The notes under the pieces were generated by a model, which had not been told where the DNA came from, searched no databases, and saw only the letters and a program-made list of their open reading frames with translations. Below are positions 45,811 through 54,959 of a DNA stretch of 64,000 bases, piece by piece. The stretch spans positions 747,501-811,500 of the forward strand of contig CAJHZI010000371.1 in NCBI GenBank assembly GCA_905160935.1. The letters are read 5' to 3'. This stretch comes from Enchytraeus crypticus. Lineage: Eukaryota; Annelida; Clitellata; Enchytraeida; Enchytraeidae. Both the position numbers and the translations under genes were made by a program. How positions within the stretch are numbered: the first letter of the stretch is position 1; the number at the start of each line of letters is the position of its first letter.

Positions 45811-46870
45811 GGTAGTGACGGTAGGAACAGCTTAGATAAACATTTTAACAGTTATGGGCTAATAACAAAGATATAAGAATTAGCATACATTTAGATGACA
45901 AAAAATAAGATTATAATGCTACTCTTGTCCATGATAACATCTAGCACTATGGAATCAAATCAAAACCGATGATCAGTATGGCCATATCTATATGACTATC
46001 AACTCAACTTTCAATGATTTGGTTACCAAATGTTATGATTTCAGGACATATTTTTAAGTATATTATATCAAGAATTATGTGGCTTCCTTGGGTGCAAGAC
46101 GCTAAGTGAACTGATCCAGAAACGAAGATCGATCTAGGTCAAGTCACAATTGCTTCCTATTGGTTGAAATTTTTGATTTTCGCATAGGGCTATCGCTTCT
46201 CAAAGTGGAACTTGCAGAGATTTTCATGAATTTTTTACTATAAACCAAAAATTTCGAATTGCACAAATTAAGTGTAGAAGTGCAATTCGCACTAATCTCG
46301 ATGCCCGTAAATGATATACATTATCCGATTTCACACTAGTACAATTCACTCAAGTGTAGGCCTATGCACAACTGACCGAATAATCTCTTCTCAAAGTGGG
46401 ACTTCTCGAGATACAATTTCAGTCCAAAGATAATTGAAATTAAAGCAAAGGAGGCTTACGTTCTGGTCGCAATGCATGGCCACTAGGCCTACATAGAAAA
46501 GAGAGACGGAAAAGATGAGTCTTCAATTGCCTCATAGGAAATAGGAACTGCTCATAGGAAAGCAATTAAAGGCTGATGTGATTCAAAGAGTAGATGGAAG
46601 AGAATTCCAGATCTACGGTGCAGCAAAGGAGTAGGCTGATTAAGTCACGTAAAAGTTTAATTGAGACACCGGCAGAATAACGAAGCGGTTGTAGTAGTTT
46701 CAGTGCAATGGTCTAATAGTTTTACGATGCTGCTTCCATCGAATTATAAAACTGTTTGATTTTACAAAGGACTCCCGCAATCAACTCTCCAACTCTAGTA
46801 AACATTCTAATTAACCTTATATACTTGAGTGCAAAATCTCCCGGTACAAATCTGAAAATGGTTTAGACGT
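45811..46870. other. Intergenic sequence without a gene
   Basis: No coding frame. Two related words, cttctcaaagtggaacttgc (46196) and cttctcaaagtgggacttct (46387), form an internal repeat about 190 bp apart, each followed by gagat. Confidence 0.45.
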
Positions 46871-46938
46871 TAATTTGTTACACCGTCGTTGAATTTATAT
46901 AGGCCTAATGCATCTTAAGGTTATCGATCTTAACTTGA
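46871..46938. repeat. 68-bp direct repeat, copy 1
   Basis: tttgttacaccgtcgttgaa and tttatataggcctaatgcat, through tcgatcttaact, is repeated almost exactly at 48482-48546, 1.6 kb away in the same orientation. A looser version (attacaccgacattgaaccc) occurs at 53953. The pair could mark ends of an element or remnants of one repeat family. Confidence 0.85.
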
Positions 46939-46957
46939 AGTCTACCTTACGTCGACT

Positions 46958-47299
46958 TCAAAGGGTGTGATATTGTACACATTTATTAACATGTGTAGTA
47001 ACTATCCTCCTCCTCCTCATCGGCGGCGTCGTGTACGTCGCCCTCGTAGTGTTGTTGTTGCTAATGTTACACTCGTCTTCGTTCACATTCGATTTAATAT
47101 CTCTTCTTATTACATAGGTTTGTTTTGTGCCGAAGGAATTACTACTTTCGGGAAGTCTATAATCATTTGAACTGGGCGAATCCATAGTTCCTTCCCTTCT
47201 TCTATTGGGTCTTTGGGAATCCAGAGTACGAGATTTTACTCTACCTGGATCGGGGATAAGGACATATCCCTCGTCTGATAAGTCCGAAGATGAGTCCAT
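46958..47299 (-). CDS. Unidentified 113-codon open frame
   Basis: The frame begins MDSSSDLSDEGYVLIPDPGR and is hydrophilic, rich in Ser, Asp, Asn and Arg, with a basic run PPMRRRRIVTTHVNK near the end and a stop at 46958. I do not recognise a family. The base composition is more GC-rich and balanced than the surroundings, and the frame is enclosed by the direct repeats at 46871 and 48482. It may therefore be a gag- or accessory-type frame of a degraded mobile element rather than a host gene. It could also be chance. Confidence 0.3.
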   Translation of the reverse strand: MDSSSDLSDEGYVLIPDPGRVKSRTLDSQRPNRRREGTMDSPSSNDYRLPESSNSFGTKQTYVIRRDIKSNVNEDECNISNNNTTRATYTTPPMRRRRIVTTHVNKCVQYHTL

Positions 47300-47474
47300 G
47301 TTTTTATCTTCTTACGGTTAATCAAATGAACACTAACACCAATTTCAACCATTTCCCTCCCTTGTCCCGGAAGGTTTATTTACTTGTAACTTTCAATAAC
47401 TTGAACAATAGAGATACGCAGTTAACCCTTTTTTTAAGATTTGTTTTCAAAATTTTGTATCTATTTTGGGAGGA

Positions 47475-47492
47475 TATATATATATATACATC

Positions 47493-47583
<91 letters not shown>

Positions 47584-47584
47584 A

Positions 47585-47617
<33 letters not shown>

Positions 47618-47760
47618 ATCATAAATTTTTTCTATTCTTTTTCTTTGGGGTTCTGATATCTCTATATCTACTCTATATATATCTATACTATCTATATAAT
47701 ATATCTATATATATCACTATATCTACTCTCATAATCTTATATATATATATATATATATAA
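47475..47760. repeat. (TA)n microsatellite with interruptions
   Basis: About 290 bp of TA-rich arrays with tct/atc interruptions. The long Ile/Tyr frames across it are artefacts of the repeat. Confidence 0.93.
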
Positions 47761-47830
47761 TCTATATAGTACACAATTACACAGATCTACATATATACAA
47801 ATGCATACATATACAAGAATAGAATATACG

Positions 47831-48180
47831 TATTCACTCAACCCTGGGAGTACCAACTCACCGACAGGTTTTCACAGCACGAAGCCTTGTGAGTACCAAC
47901 TCACCAACAGGCTTTTACAATACGATACACGTATTCACTCAACCCTGGGAGTACCAACTCACCGACAGGTTTTCACAGCACGAAGCCTTGTGAGTACCAA
48001 CTCACCAACAGGCTTTTACAATACGCTACACGTATTCACTCAACCCTGGGAGTACCAACTCACCGACAGGTTTTCACAATACACACAACCTTAGGAGTAC
48101 CAACTCGCTAACAGGTTGTCACAATGCACAAAGTACATATAACCCTGGGAGTACCAACTCATCGACAGGTTTTCAACAAT
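47831..48180. repeat. 101-bp minisatellite with 50-bp sub-structure
   Basis: tattcactcaaccctgggag starts at 47831, 47932 and 48033 (period 101). Each unit has two related halves carrying gagtaccaactcacc and acaggttttcaca or acaggcttttaca. Seven copies of the half-unit core are present to 48180, the last ones diverged. Any reading through it is repeat-encoded and not counted as a gene. Confidence 0.92.
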
Positions 48181-48481
48181 ACAAGACAAGGCCGAAAACA
48201 ACGACCCCGAGTCAATTTTCAGCTTTCCTTATATACTACTGCAATGTTTACATAATTTGCATAATTCACGCGTCATAGCGACGTCATGACGTCATTTTAT
48301 TTTTCTTGCTAATAACAACATTCTAATATAGATCAACATAACCAATTTAACTAATTTCACTACAACATGTAATTAAGCGAGTTCGCTATCTGGCTGAGAG
48401 TCTTTGAGTCGGTGGTTTGTTCTTTATACTTTTTATTAAGTTTTTTGGGCTTGATTTGAATGCACTAATTTCGATGCCCTG
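48181..48481. other. Intergenic spacer
   Basis: No gene. It contains atagcgacgtcatgacgtcat (48276), a CRE-like tandem tgacgtca pair. No context supports a promoter there. Confidence 0.35.
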
Positions 48482-48546
48482 TTTGTTACACCGTCGTTGA
48501 ATTTATATAGGCCTAATACATCTTAAGGTCATCGATCTTAACTAGG
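48482..48546. repeat. 68-bp direct repeat, copy 2
   Basis: Near-identical to 46871-46938. Confidence 0.85.
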
Positions 48547-48840
48547 AGATTTGAATGCACCAGAGTCGCTTGATCGCTTAGATTATAAAGTTTTAGCAAT
48601 ACAGATAATTGAGATATAATTTTCTTTATTTCTAGCTTATAGGCCTAAAGTACGCAATGAAAATAAATATATAGATGTAATTCCTATATTAAGTACGCTA
48701 TTTATTGAAGGTTTCGTTCAGTTTATGTTCGTTTTATGTCATGATTTGGAAAAAATGCAAATGTTTCCTTTCAATGCGAATTTAAAGTAGTTTATTTCTT
48801 ATAATGAAATTAGGAGCAATACGTTTTCGGTTAATGATAA
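48547..48840. other. Intergenic spacer
   Basis: AT-rich; nothing recognised. Confidence 0.4.
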
Positions 48841-49044
48841 TGTAATGAACACGCCTTGTTCACAATTTATACATGTATGTTAATAAATCGATACTATTGA
48901 TAGAAAGCAGATATTATATAGCAGTTATTTATAAATAATAGGTGACGCAGGGTTTCTCCAAAGTGACGTCGATGGCGCGTAAATTAGCTAAGCGAAGAAG
49001 CGCTGTGATTCGATTGAAGCGTTTGACATCGGTCGACAGCGATG

Positions 49045-49052
49045 TATATAAG
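49045..49052 (+). promoter_or_regulatory. Possible TATA box of the Gypsy element
   Basis: TATATAAG lies in a GC-balanced stretch about 30 bp before agtccgggccggg, where transcription could begin. It precedes the repeat-rich leader and gag by 1.2 kb. Position alone supports the role. Confidence 0.35.
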
Positions 49053-49320
49053 GAGAAGCCAGATACAGTAGAAACAAGTCCGGGCCGGGGGCCTACTTGG
49101 TTCGTCTAAGTAGGCTCCCAGGAGGGCGGCTCCGATGGGGCTATATGGTGTATAACGTGTAGTACTCATAAAGGATCGAGTCTCAATGATCCTTCCTCTT
49201 ACTGACTCTCTACGGGAGAGGTAAGGGGGCCCCTCCAGTTGGCTAGTGTCCCAAGCCGCGAAGGCTAATAGGAGGCGAGAGAGTTCGGTGTCCCCCTGGG
49301 TAGGCCCAGATAAGAGGCTG

Positions 49321-49620
49321 GTAGTCCACGGAAATACTCGGGTCGAGTCCGTCTCTGCGGGTATTTGCTAAGCGCCTGGGTCGAGTGTGGCTCTGCAGCC
49401 GGGAGGCTGGCAGTCCACGGCATTGCCTGGGTCGAGTTCGTCTCTGCGGGTATTCGCTAAGCGCCTGGGTCGAGTGTGGCTCTGTAGGCGGGAGGCTGGT
49501 AGTCCACGGCATTGCCCGGGTCGAGTCTGCGGGTATTTGCTAAGAGCCTGGGTTGAGTGTGTCTCTGCAGGCGGGAGGCTAGCGACGGCATTACCTGGAT
49601 GGAGTTCGTCTCAGCAGATA
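49321..49620. repeat. 89-bp GC-rich tandem repeat, about 3.5 units
   Basis: Units start with gtagtccacgg at 49321, 49410 and 49499 (period 89) and at about 49580 in shortened form. Each carries gggtcgagttcgtctctgcg and gcctgggtcgagtgtggctc and ends gcgggaggctg. It lies in the untranslated leader between promoter and gag. Confidence 0.9.
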
Positions 49621-49639
49621 TTTGTTAAGCAATATTTGT

Positions 49640-49774
49640 TACAATGGCTTTCGTGTAGTCGCTATAAAACTGGTCATTAGTAATCCTGCTCCCGCCTGCA
49701 GAGACGAACTCCATCCAGGCGGGAGCAGGATTACTAATGACCAGTTTTATAGTGACTACACGAAAGCCATTGTA
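49640..49774. repeat. 59-bp near-perfect inverted repeat with 17-bp loop
   Basis: The left arm 49640-49698 (tacaatggctttcgtgtagt … cccgcctg) and right arm 49716-49774 (caggcgggagcagg … gaaagccattgta) match at 58 of 59 positions. The loop 49699-49715 is cagagacgaactccatc, itself the complement of a segment of the adjacent 89-bp repeat. As RNA it would form a very stable hairpin in the leader. Confidence 0.93.
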
Positions 49775-50280
49775 CCACCTTCAGCAACGATGGACGACAG
49801 AAGGAATTACGGGAAGACCAGTATCAGAAGGATGAAGAAGCGGAATTACCAACGACCAGTAGACTATCCACGAATTTCACCGCATTAAACGAAAGGCCCA
49901 TTGCACCACTTCAGCAACGATGGACGAGAGACGGATCAACGGAAAGACCAATATTAAAAAGATATAGGGAAGAATAAATAGGGTAAAGAAGAATAAAGTT
50001 CGTCGCAGTTAAACAACCAATCATATAATTTTCTACTACAACCAGTTTGAAGACTAAGAAGCATGGCAGAAACTCAACCGTAAATGCCTAAAATATAGCT
50101 AACGGGGAGTACGCTTCCACTCCCGGTTCGGGTCACCGTATCACTTCGCCCCGAGAACCACGTATGTTACGGAATAGAATCTTCTAAGGGAACGTGACAG
50201 AAATTCAACCGTCGTCGCCTAAATACGTAGAAGACGTGGAGTACGCTTCTAGTACTCGGCGTAGCAGGGAAGTCTCTGAG
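49763..50280 (+). repeat. Leader repeats upstream of gag
   Basis: cttcagcaacgatggacga appears at about 49779 and 49905 (period about 126), each followed by agag/acag. gacagaaattcaaccg-type words appear at about 50064 and 50198, each followed by gcctaaa and ggagtacgcttc (period about 131). These are two diverged tandem duplications in the 5' untranslated leader. Confidence 0.7.
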
Positions 50281-51120
50281 AGAAAACCCAAGTCGGAATG
50301 ATTGGTCCCGGAAAATACGATGGATCTACCCCTCTCGAGATATTTCTAGGCCAAATGAGGAATTGCGCGCATTAAAATGGGTGGAACGAGTCAGACTAGC
50401 ATACTTGAAGGCAAGTTTGCGGGGCTCGGCAGCCCAAATCTTATGGGCAGATAATGAATGTTCCTGGAACCTCGACATGTTATAAGAGAATTTGAGAGCT
50501 CGATACGGAACGCAGCAGTTACATCTACGCTACAGAACCATGATGAAAGCGAGGAAACGACGTAAGAATGAAACCCTCCACGATCTCTACCAGGACAAGA
50601 GCCAACTGGCGCTACAGGCTTTCCCAGGCAACCCACTACAATCTATTGGTGGTGGACGCGTTCATCGAAAGCCTTAATGACGAAGAGTTAGCAGGAAAGG
50701 TCGCCGAGCGCGAACCCAGCGATTTAGAAGAAACCTTTAACTTGCCGCTTGAGTTCGAGACATTAAGAACGAGTTATGGAAGACGCCCCGATGGAAATGG
50801 AGGGGATCAAGCCATGAGAACTATCAGAGTAGAGAACGAAGAACCGTGGAGACGGGAAATGAATGAGATTCGCAGCGCATTAAAAGGGCTTCAAACCCAA
50901 CAGATAAAACGTGAAGAGTTCGAGGAGCTAAAAGGTAGCCTCGACTGGAGAAGCGGTCAGAGGACGGATCAACGCTTGGACAGGAATAGCAGAGAGGTGA
51001 AAAACGACCCTTCCTACAACTATGAACAAGCGAGACACGACACGAGACAGGGTCGTGATCGGCGAAATGAGACAGATTATGTTCAAAATCACAGTCTCCA
51101 CACGCAGCGAAGACCTATAT
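50280..51120 (+). pseudogene. Gypsy gag (capsid), frameshifted
   Basis: After a register change the frame reads PGKYDGSTPLEIFLGQMRNC, ARIKWVERVRLAYLKASLRG, SAAQILWADNECSWNLDML with a stop, RARYGTQQLHLRYRTMMKAR, then LHDLYQDKSQLALQAFPGNP and (shifted) VVDAFIESLNDEELAGKVAE. This follows the Ty3/Gypsy capsid fold core (YDG…LE.FL……A…LR..LRG.A…L………L..L..RYG………L…R). A basic/charged tail with ERKREEFEEL-like text ends at 51120. No CCHC knuckle is obvious. One stop near 50487 and one shift near 50640. Confidence 0.75.
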
Positions 51121-53830
51121 GAGAGTAATACACAAAGAAGGAGTGAATAGGGCGTATTTACGGGCGCTAGTGCAAGGGCAAAGACGACATTGCTTATTAG
51201 ATACCGGGTGTAATATGTCAATTGTTCCGGCATCCATAGCGGATAGATGTGAGTTACAGGACTCCAAGAAAATACTTGGGCAGCTAACGGGACTGCAATT
51301 GATATCGATGGAGAGACAACAGTACAGATCGTATGTGAAGGGAAAGAATAGTCGGTGAGAGTGTTGGTCTCCAAACATATCGAGGAGATAATCATAGGAA
51401 TGGACTGGCTGATCGAACATGGAGCAGTATGGGCCTTCCAAGGAGTAATATACTTGCAGGGACTGGCGCTGGCATTGGAAGAGCAGCCGGCTCCGCTCGC
51501 GTGCAGAAGACTAGTCGTGCAGGACCCGGTGGTAGTATCTCCATGGTCGGAGTGTAATATAAACACAGAAGTTCGGTTGCGTACATTTGCGAACGAAGGA
51601 GAGAGTGAATGGGCGACTGAAGTCAATTGCATTAGAGGGTCGCTTCATATAGCTAAAGCGGTAGTGCCGGATCGATATCGCGATGTTCCTGTAAGAGTTC
51701 TAAACACGCCCAGTATGCCCATATCGCTAAAGCAGGGAGAGGATTTGATAAGTTTGTATGCCATAGAAGTAGTCGACGAGCATGAACCCGACTTGCCGAG
51801 GGAAGGCGAGGAAATGGTCACACAGATGCTTTTCGAATCCATAGATAAAAGTATATTGAAGCCAGAAGAAATGCGGAATTTGAAGAGTTTGTTAAACGAT
51901 TACCAGGACATTTTCTCTAAGTCGGAGTTCGACTTGGGGAAGACAAACATCGATACCAGAGATGCCCGGCCGACTAAGGAAAGGTTGCGTAGCCATTGCA
52001 CGCCCATTGGTGGAAGCTATAGATAAGCAGACGAAAGAAATGTTGCAGCAAGGGATAATCGAGGAGTCTACTAGCCCGTGGGCATCGAATGTCGTGGTAG
52101 TCAAAAAAGAAAGACGGGTCTTTAAGGTTTTGTTTAGACTACAGAAAATTAAACGAGGTGACCAAGAAGGATGCCTTTCCCCTACCGAAAATCCAAGATT
52201 GTCTAGACGCTATGAGAGGCATGAAATTTTTCAGCTCGTTCGACCTCCGCAGTGGTTATGACCAGATAGAGATGGATAGGAAGGATGCCGATAAAACAAG
52301 TTTCGCAACGAGACAGGGTACTTACCGGTTTCGTCGCATGCCGATGGGCTTAACCAACAGTGGTGCGACATTTCAGAGGGCCATGAATGTAATAATGACA
52401 GGGTTGAATTACCTCATCTGCCTAGTTTACTTGGATGATATAACAGTTTATTCAGCAACGGTTGAGGAGCATATAGAAAGGTTACAGAAGCTGTTCTAGC
52501 GGCTACAAAAGGTCAACCTAAAGCTCAAACCGAGCAAATGTCAATTGATGCAGAAAGAAATTAACTTCCTCGGCCACGTTATATCTGATCGCGGAATCAT
52601 GACCGAGCCGGGAAAAATCGATTCCGTCACTTCATGGCCTGAACCTCGCAATGTGGCCGAGCTCAGATCATTCCTGGGTCTCTGCACATACTACAGGCGT
52701 TTTGTCAAAGAGTTCGCCGAGATTGCAAAACCGTTGCACAGATTGACCGCGAAAGATAGGAAGTTCCGCTGGGATGACGAGTTTCAGCGAGCTTTCGAGA
52801 AATTAAAAGTAGCGTTAAGCTCAGTTCCTATACTAGCCATGCCTCGCGATCAATGAAAATATCTCTTGGATACGTATGCCTCCAACGTAAGTATTGGAGC
52901 AGTCCTATCGCAGGTGCAAGACGGCGAGGAGCGGTTAATAGCGTATGGGTCTAGGACGCTACAAGTTCCTGAAGTCAACTACTGCGTGACACGGAAAGAG
53001 CTTTTAGCTATAGTGTATTTTGTAAAACTCTACCGTCAGTATCTGCTAGGGGCGGAGTTCGAGATCAGGACCGATCACGCTGCGCTTCAATGGCTGCAGA
53101 AAACCCAGGTCACATAGGCCAAAATGCACGATGGCTAGAGTTATTCGAGAAATATTCGTTTACGGTAATACATCGACCAGGTCGGAAGCATCAGAACAGC
53201 GATTCGCTATCTAGACGTCCATGTCGACAATGTGGTAGTCCCGAGGGAGCGGGAGATGATGAACACGAAAAAGTGAAAAGTATCCAGATCGGACGGGACG
53301 AAGGCGAACAAACTGCTACAGATGACGTTGCTGAAGCAAAGATGGCAGATCGGGTATTAAAGTCAATAATGGATTGGATAGCCGACCCGGATAAAGTCGA
53401 TTAAGCAATGTTAAGATCAGCGGACGCGGAAGTAAGACACCTATGGGATCAACGAGATCGTTTATCGGTAAAAGACGGAGTACTCTGGAGGAAGATGTGT
53501 CACGAAAATGGAAAGCCCGATAGTTGGCAAATGGTAGTGCCAATAGCTCAGAGAAATGCAACGTTCGTAGATACTCATGCCTCCAAGACAGGGGGACACT
53601 TTGGGACAGCAAAACAGCGCATCAGATGAAGCGCAGGTTCAATTGGATAGGCATGTCGAGGGACATAATAAGATGGAAACAGATGTGTCTCGAATGTAAC
53701 CGGTATCACCGGGGTAAAGAGCCACAACCACAGCACTTCTCGCTTAGTCGACTTACGCGCAAGCTGCGTCAGTTTGGAAATACCCTGCGTAGTAAACTAG
53801 CTATACCCACTTACAACCTCGGCTTATATC
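51119..53830 (+). pseudogene. Gypsy pol: protease, reverse transcriptase, RNase H, integrase N-terminus
   Basis: Protease: CLLDTGCNMSIVPASI (DTG at 51200-51208). After a stop: [72 protein letters not shown] and the catalytic YLDD at 52428-52439. RNase H: LRSFLGLCTYYRRFV, LDTYASNVSIGAVLSQ, VTRKELLAIVYFV and IRTDHAALQWL. Integrase zinc finger: HASKTGGHFGTAK and CLECNRYHRGKEP. The sequence then ends near 53830 before the catalytic integrase core. Several stops (51356, 52497, 52856, 53115, 53402) and shifts. Confidence 0.88.
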
Positions 53831-53958
53831 ATCTATTATAAACTTTTTGAAAAACCCTATGTCACTTATTATTTACAAATAACTGCTGTATAGTATTTGT
53901 TTTTGATCTATAATATACATTTTAATATATAAATTGTGAACAAGGCGTGTTCATTACA

Positions 53959-54479
53959 CCGACATTGAACCCTAAATCCCTATATCTCAACATCTCTGGG
54001 CGAATTCCCCAATACTCGACTGATCAGCACAAATGCTCTGTATATTCCGTATTCTCCGTATATCACCATATACCACTATAACACCGTTAATGATCGACTG
54101 CTAAATTGCTCAAAATATCTCAAAATCACAATGCGAAAATTGTTTATCCCGATTTCCATGATTCCATTGACTCGCATGTCAAATTCAGAACTGCTGCATG
54201 CTCCATATCAACTTCCTGAGTCAGGCCTATAGGCTACACATGAGTGCTCATCCTATGCACGTATCATTCACTAGAACCATGAGTATTGTTACACCATCTG
54301 TTAATATGCAATTAATGTGAGCTCGATGCATCTTTGATGCTGTGCCGATCCATCCAGAACGAAGTTAAACGAAATTACATGATACCGAGGCTATAATAGT
54401 CCGTGATAATGCAATGATGAAAGATCATAGGTCATCTTGTAGATCGAAATAAGTAGATATGAATAGCGGGTTCTAAGGA
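53959..54479. other. Intergenic sequence without a gene
   Basis: It begins ccgacattgaaccctaaatc, a loose match to the 68-bp direct repeats. attgttacaccatctgttaa recurs at 54285. No coding signal. Confidence 0.4.
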
Positions 54480-54660
54480 GTGGCCCAGCTATGGTTTAGC
54501 CTATTAGCCTGTAGGCTAGCAGCTGCTAGCAGCTGCTGCTACGGCGGCGGCGCGTTGCTGCGGTTCGGCGCGGCGTTGCTGCGGCGCTGCTGTGGGGGAG
54601 GATGACGCGGTGAGGGGTGATGACGCACTACCGGGCGGCTCTGCAGCGGCTTGTCAAGAC
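54480..54660. repeat. GC-rich (GCTGCGGC)-type simple sequence
   Basis: Runs of gcagctgct, cggcggcg and gttgctgcggc are unlike the AT-rich neighbourhood. A sister block with gctgcgg/cttctgcggc words is at 55405-55520. Both are followed or preceded by atgacgcactac or atgacgcactat, so they are copies of one unit flanking part of the AT-rich satellite. Confidence 0.75.
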
Positions 54661-54959
54661 AAGTCTCAACGGTCTGATAAAAACCAGATACCATGTTTTG
54701 AGATGCCACCTTGACGCGGTTAGAGAATGTTCTAGAATTTCAAAACAAACTTATTACGCAGTCACACACGTATAGTCAAGTCCGCTATTACACATTGTGG
54801 CGAAACCGTTGATTCTTAGTCATATGTTCTACATATTGCGCAGCGTTTAGAAATACGTTATAGATACGTACGCTGTCTGTATGCACCGCAACTGTTGTTA
54901 TGATGTAGGCAAATTGTAAACACTTTTCCAGTTAGATGTCTCTAAGTGTTAACATTAAG
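54661..54959. other. Spacer between GC-rich block and satellite
   Basis: No gene or repeat family recognised. Confidence 0.4.

Larger units (their letters stand above)
48841..53958 (+). mobile_element. Gypsy-type retrotransposon enclosed by about 120-bp terminal inverted repeats
   Basis: The left arm starts TGTAATGAACACGCCTTGTT and the right arm ends AACAAGGCGTGTTCATTACA. Homology continues inward (cagttatttataaataatag versus attatttacaaataactg, and gggtttctcc versus aaaaaccc) for about 120-130 bp on each side. Between them lie a TATA-type promoter, tandem-repeat leader, gag and pol to the integrase zinc finger. No long direct terminal repeats were seen. Either the Gypsy element inserted in a TIR transposon and lost its LTRs, or this is a composite with inverted ends. 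Confidence 0.75.

Noticed and set aside
47801..48094. 97-residue plus frame with repeated NSPTGFHS-like text
   Set aside because: Encoded by the 101-bp minisatellite; no independent support.
47831..48180. CRISPR-like array
   Set aside because: Repeat and spacer do not alternate; both halves of the 101-bp unit are repeated, so it is a minisatellite in a eukaryotic genome.
48270..48300. CRE-like tandem tgacgtca as a promoter
   Set aside because: No gene start follows on either strand within a reasonable distance.
50928..51632. 234-residue minus-strand frame over gag/pol
   Set aside because: Shadow of the Gypsy coding strand; protease and gag motifs lie on the plus strand.
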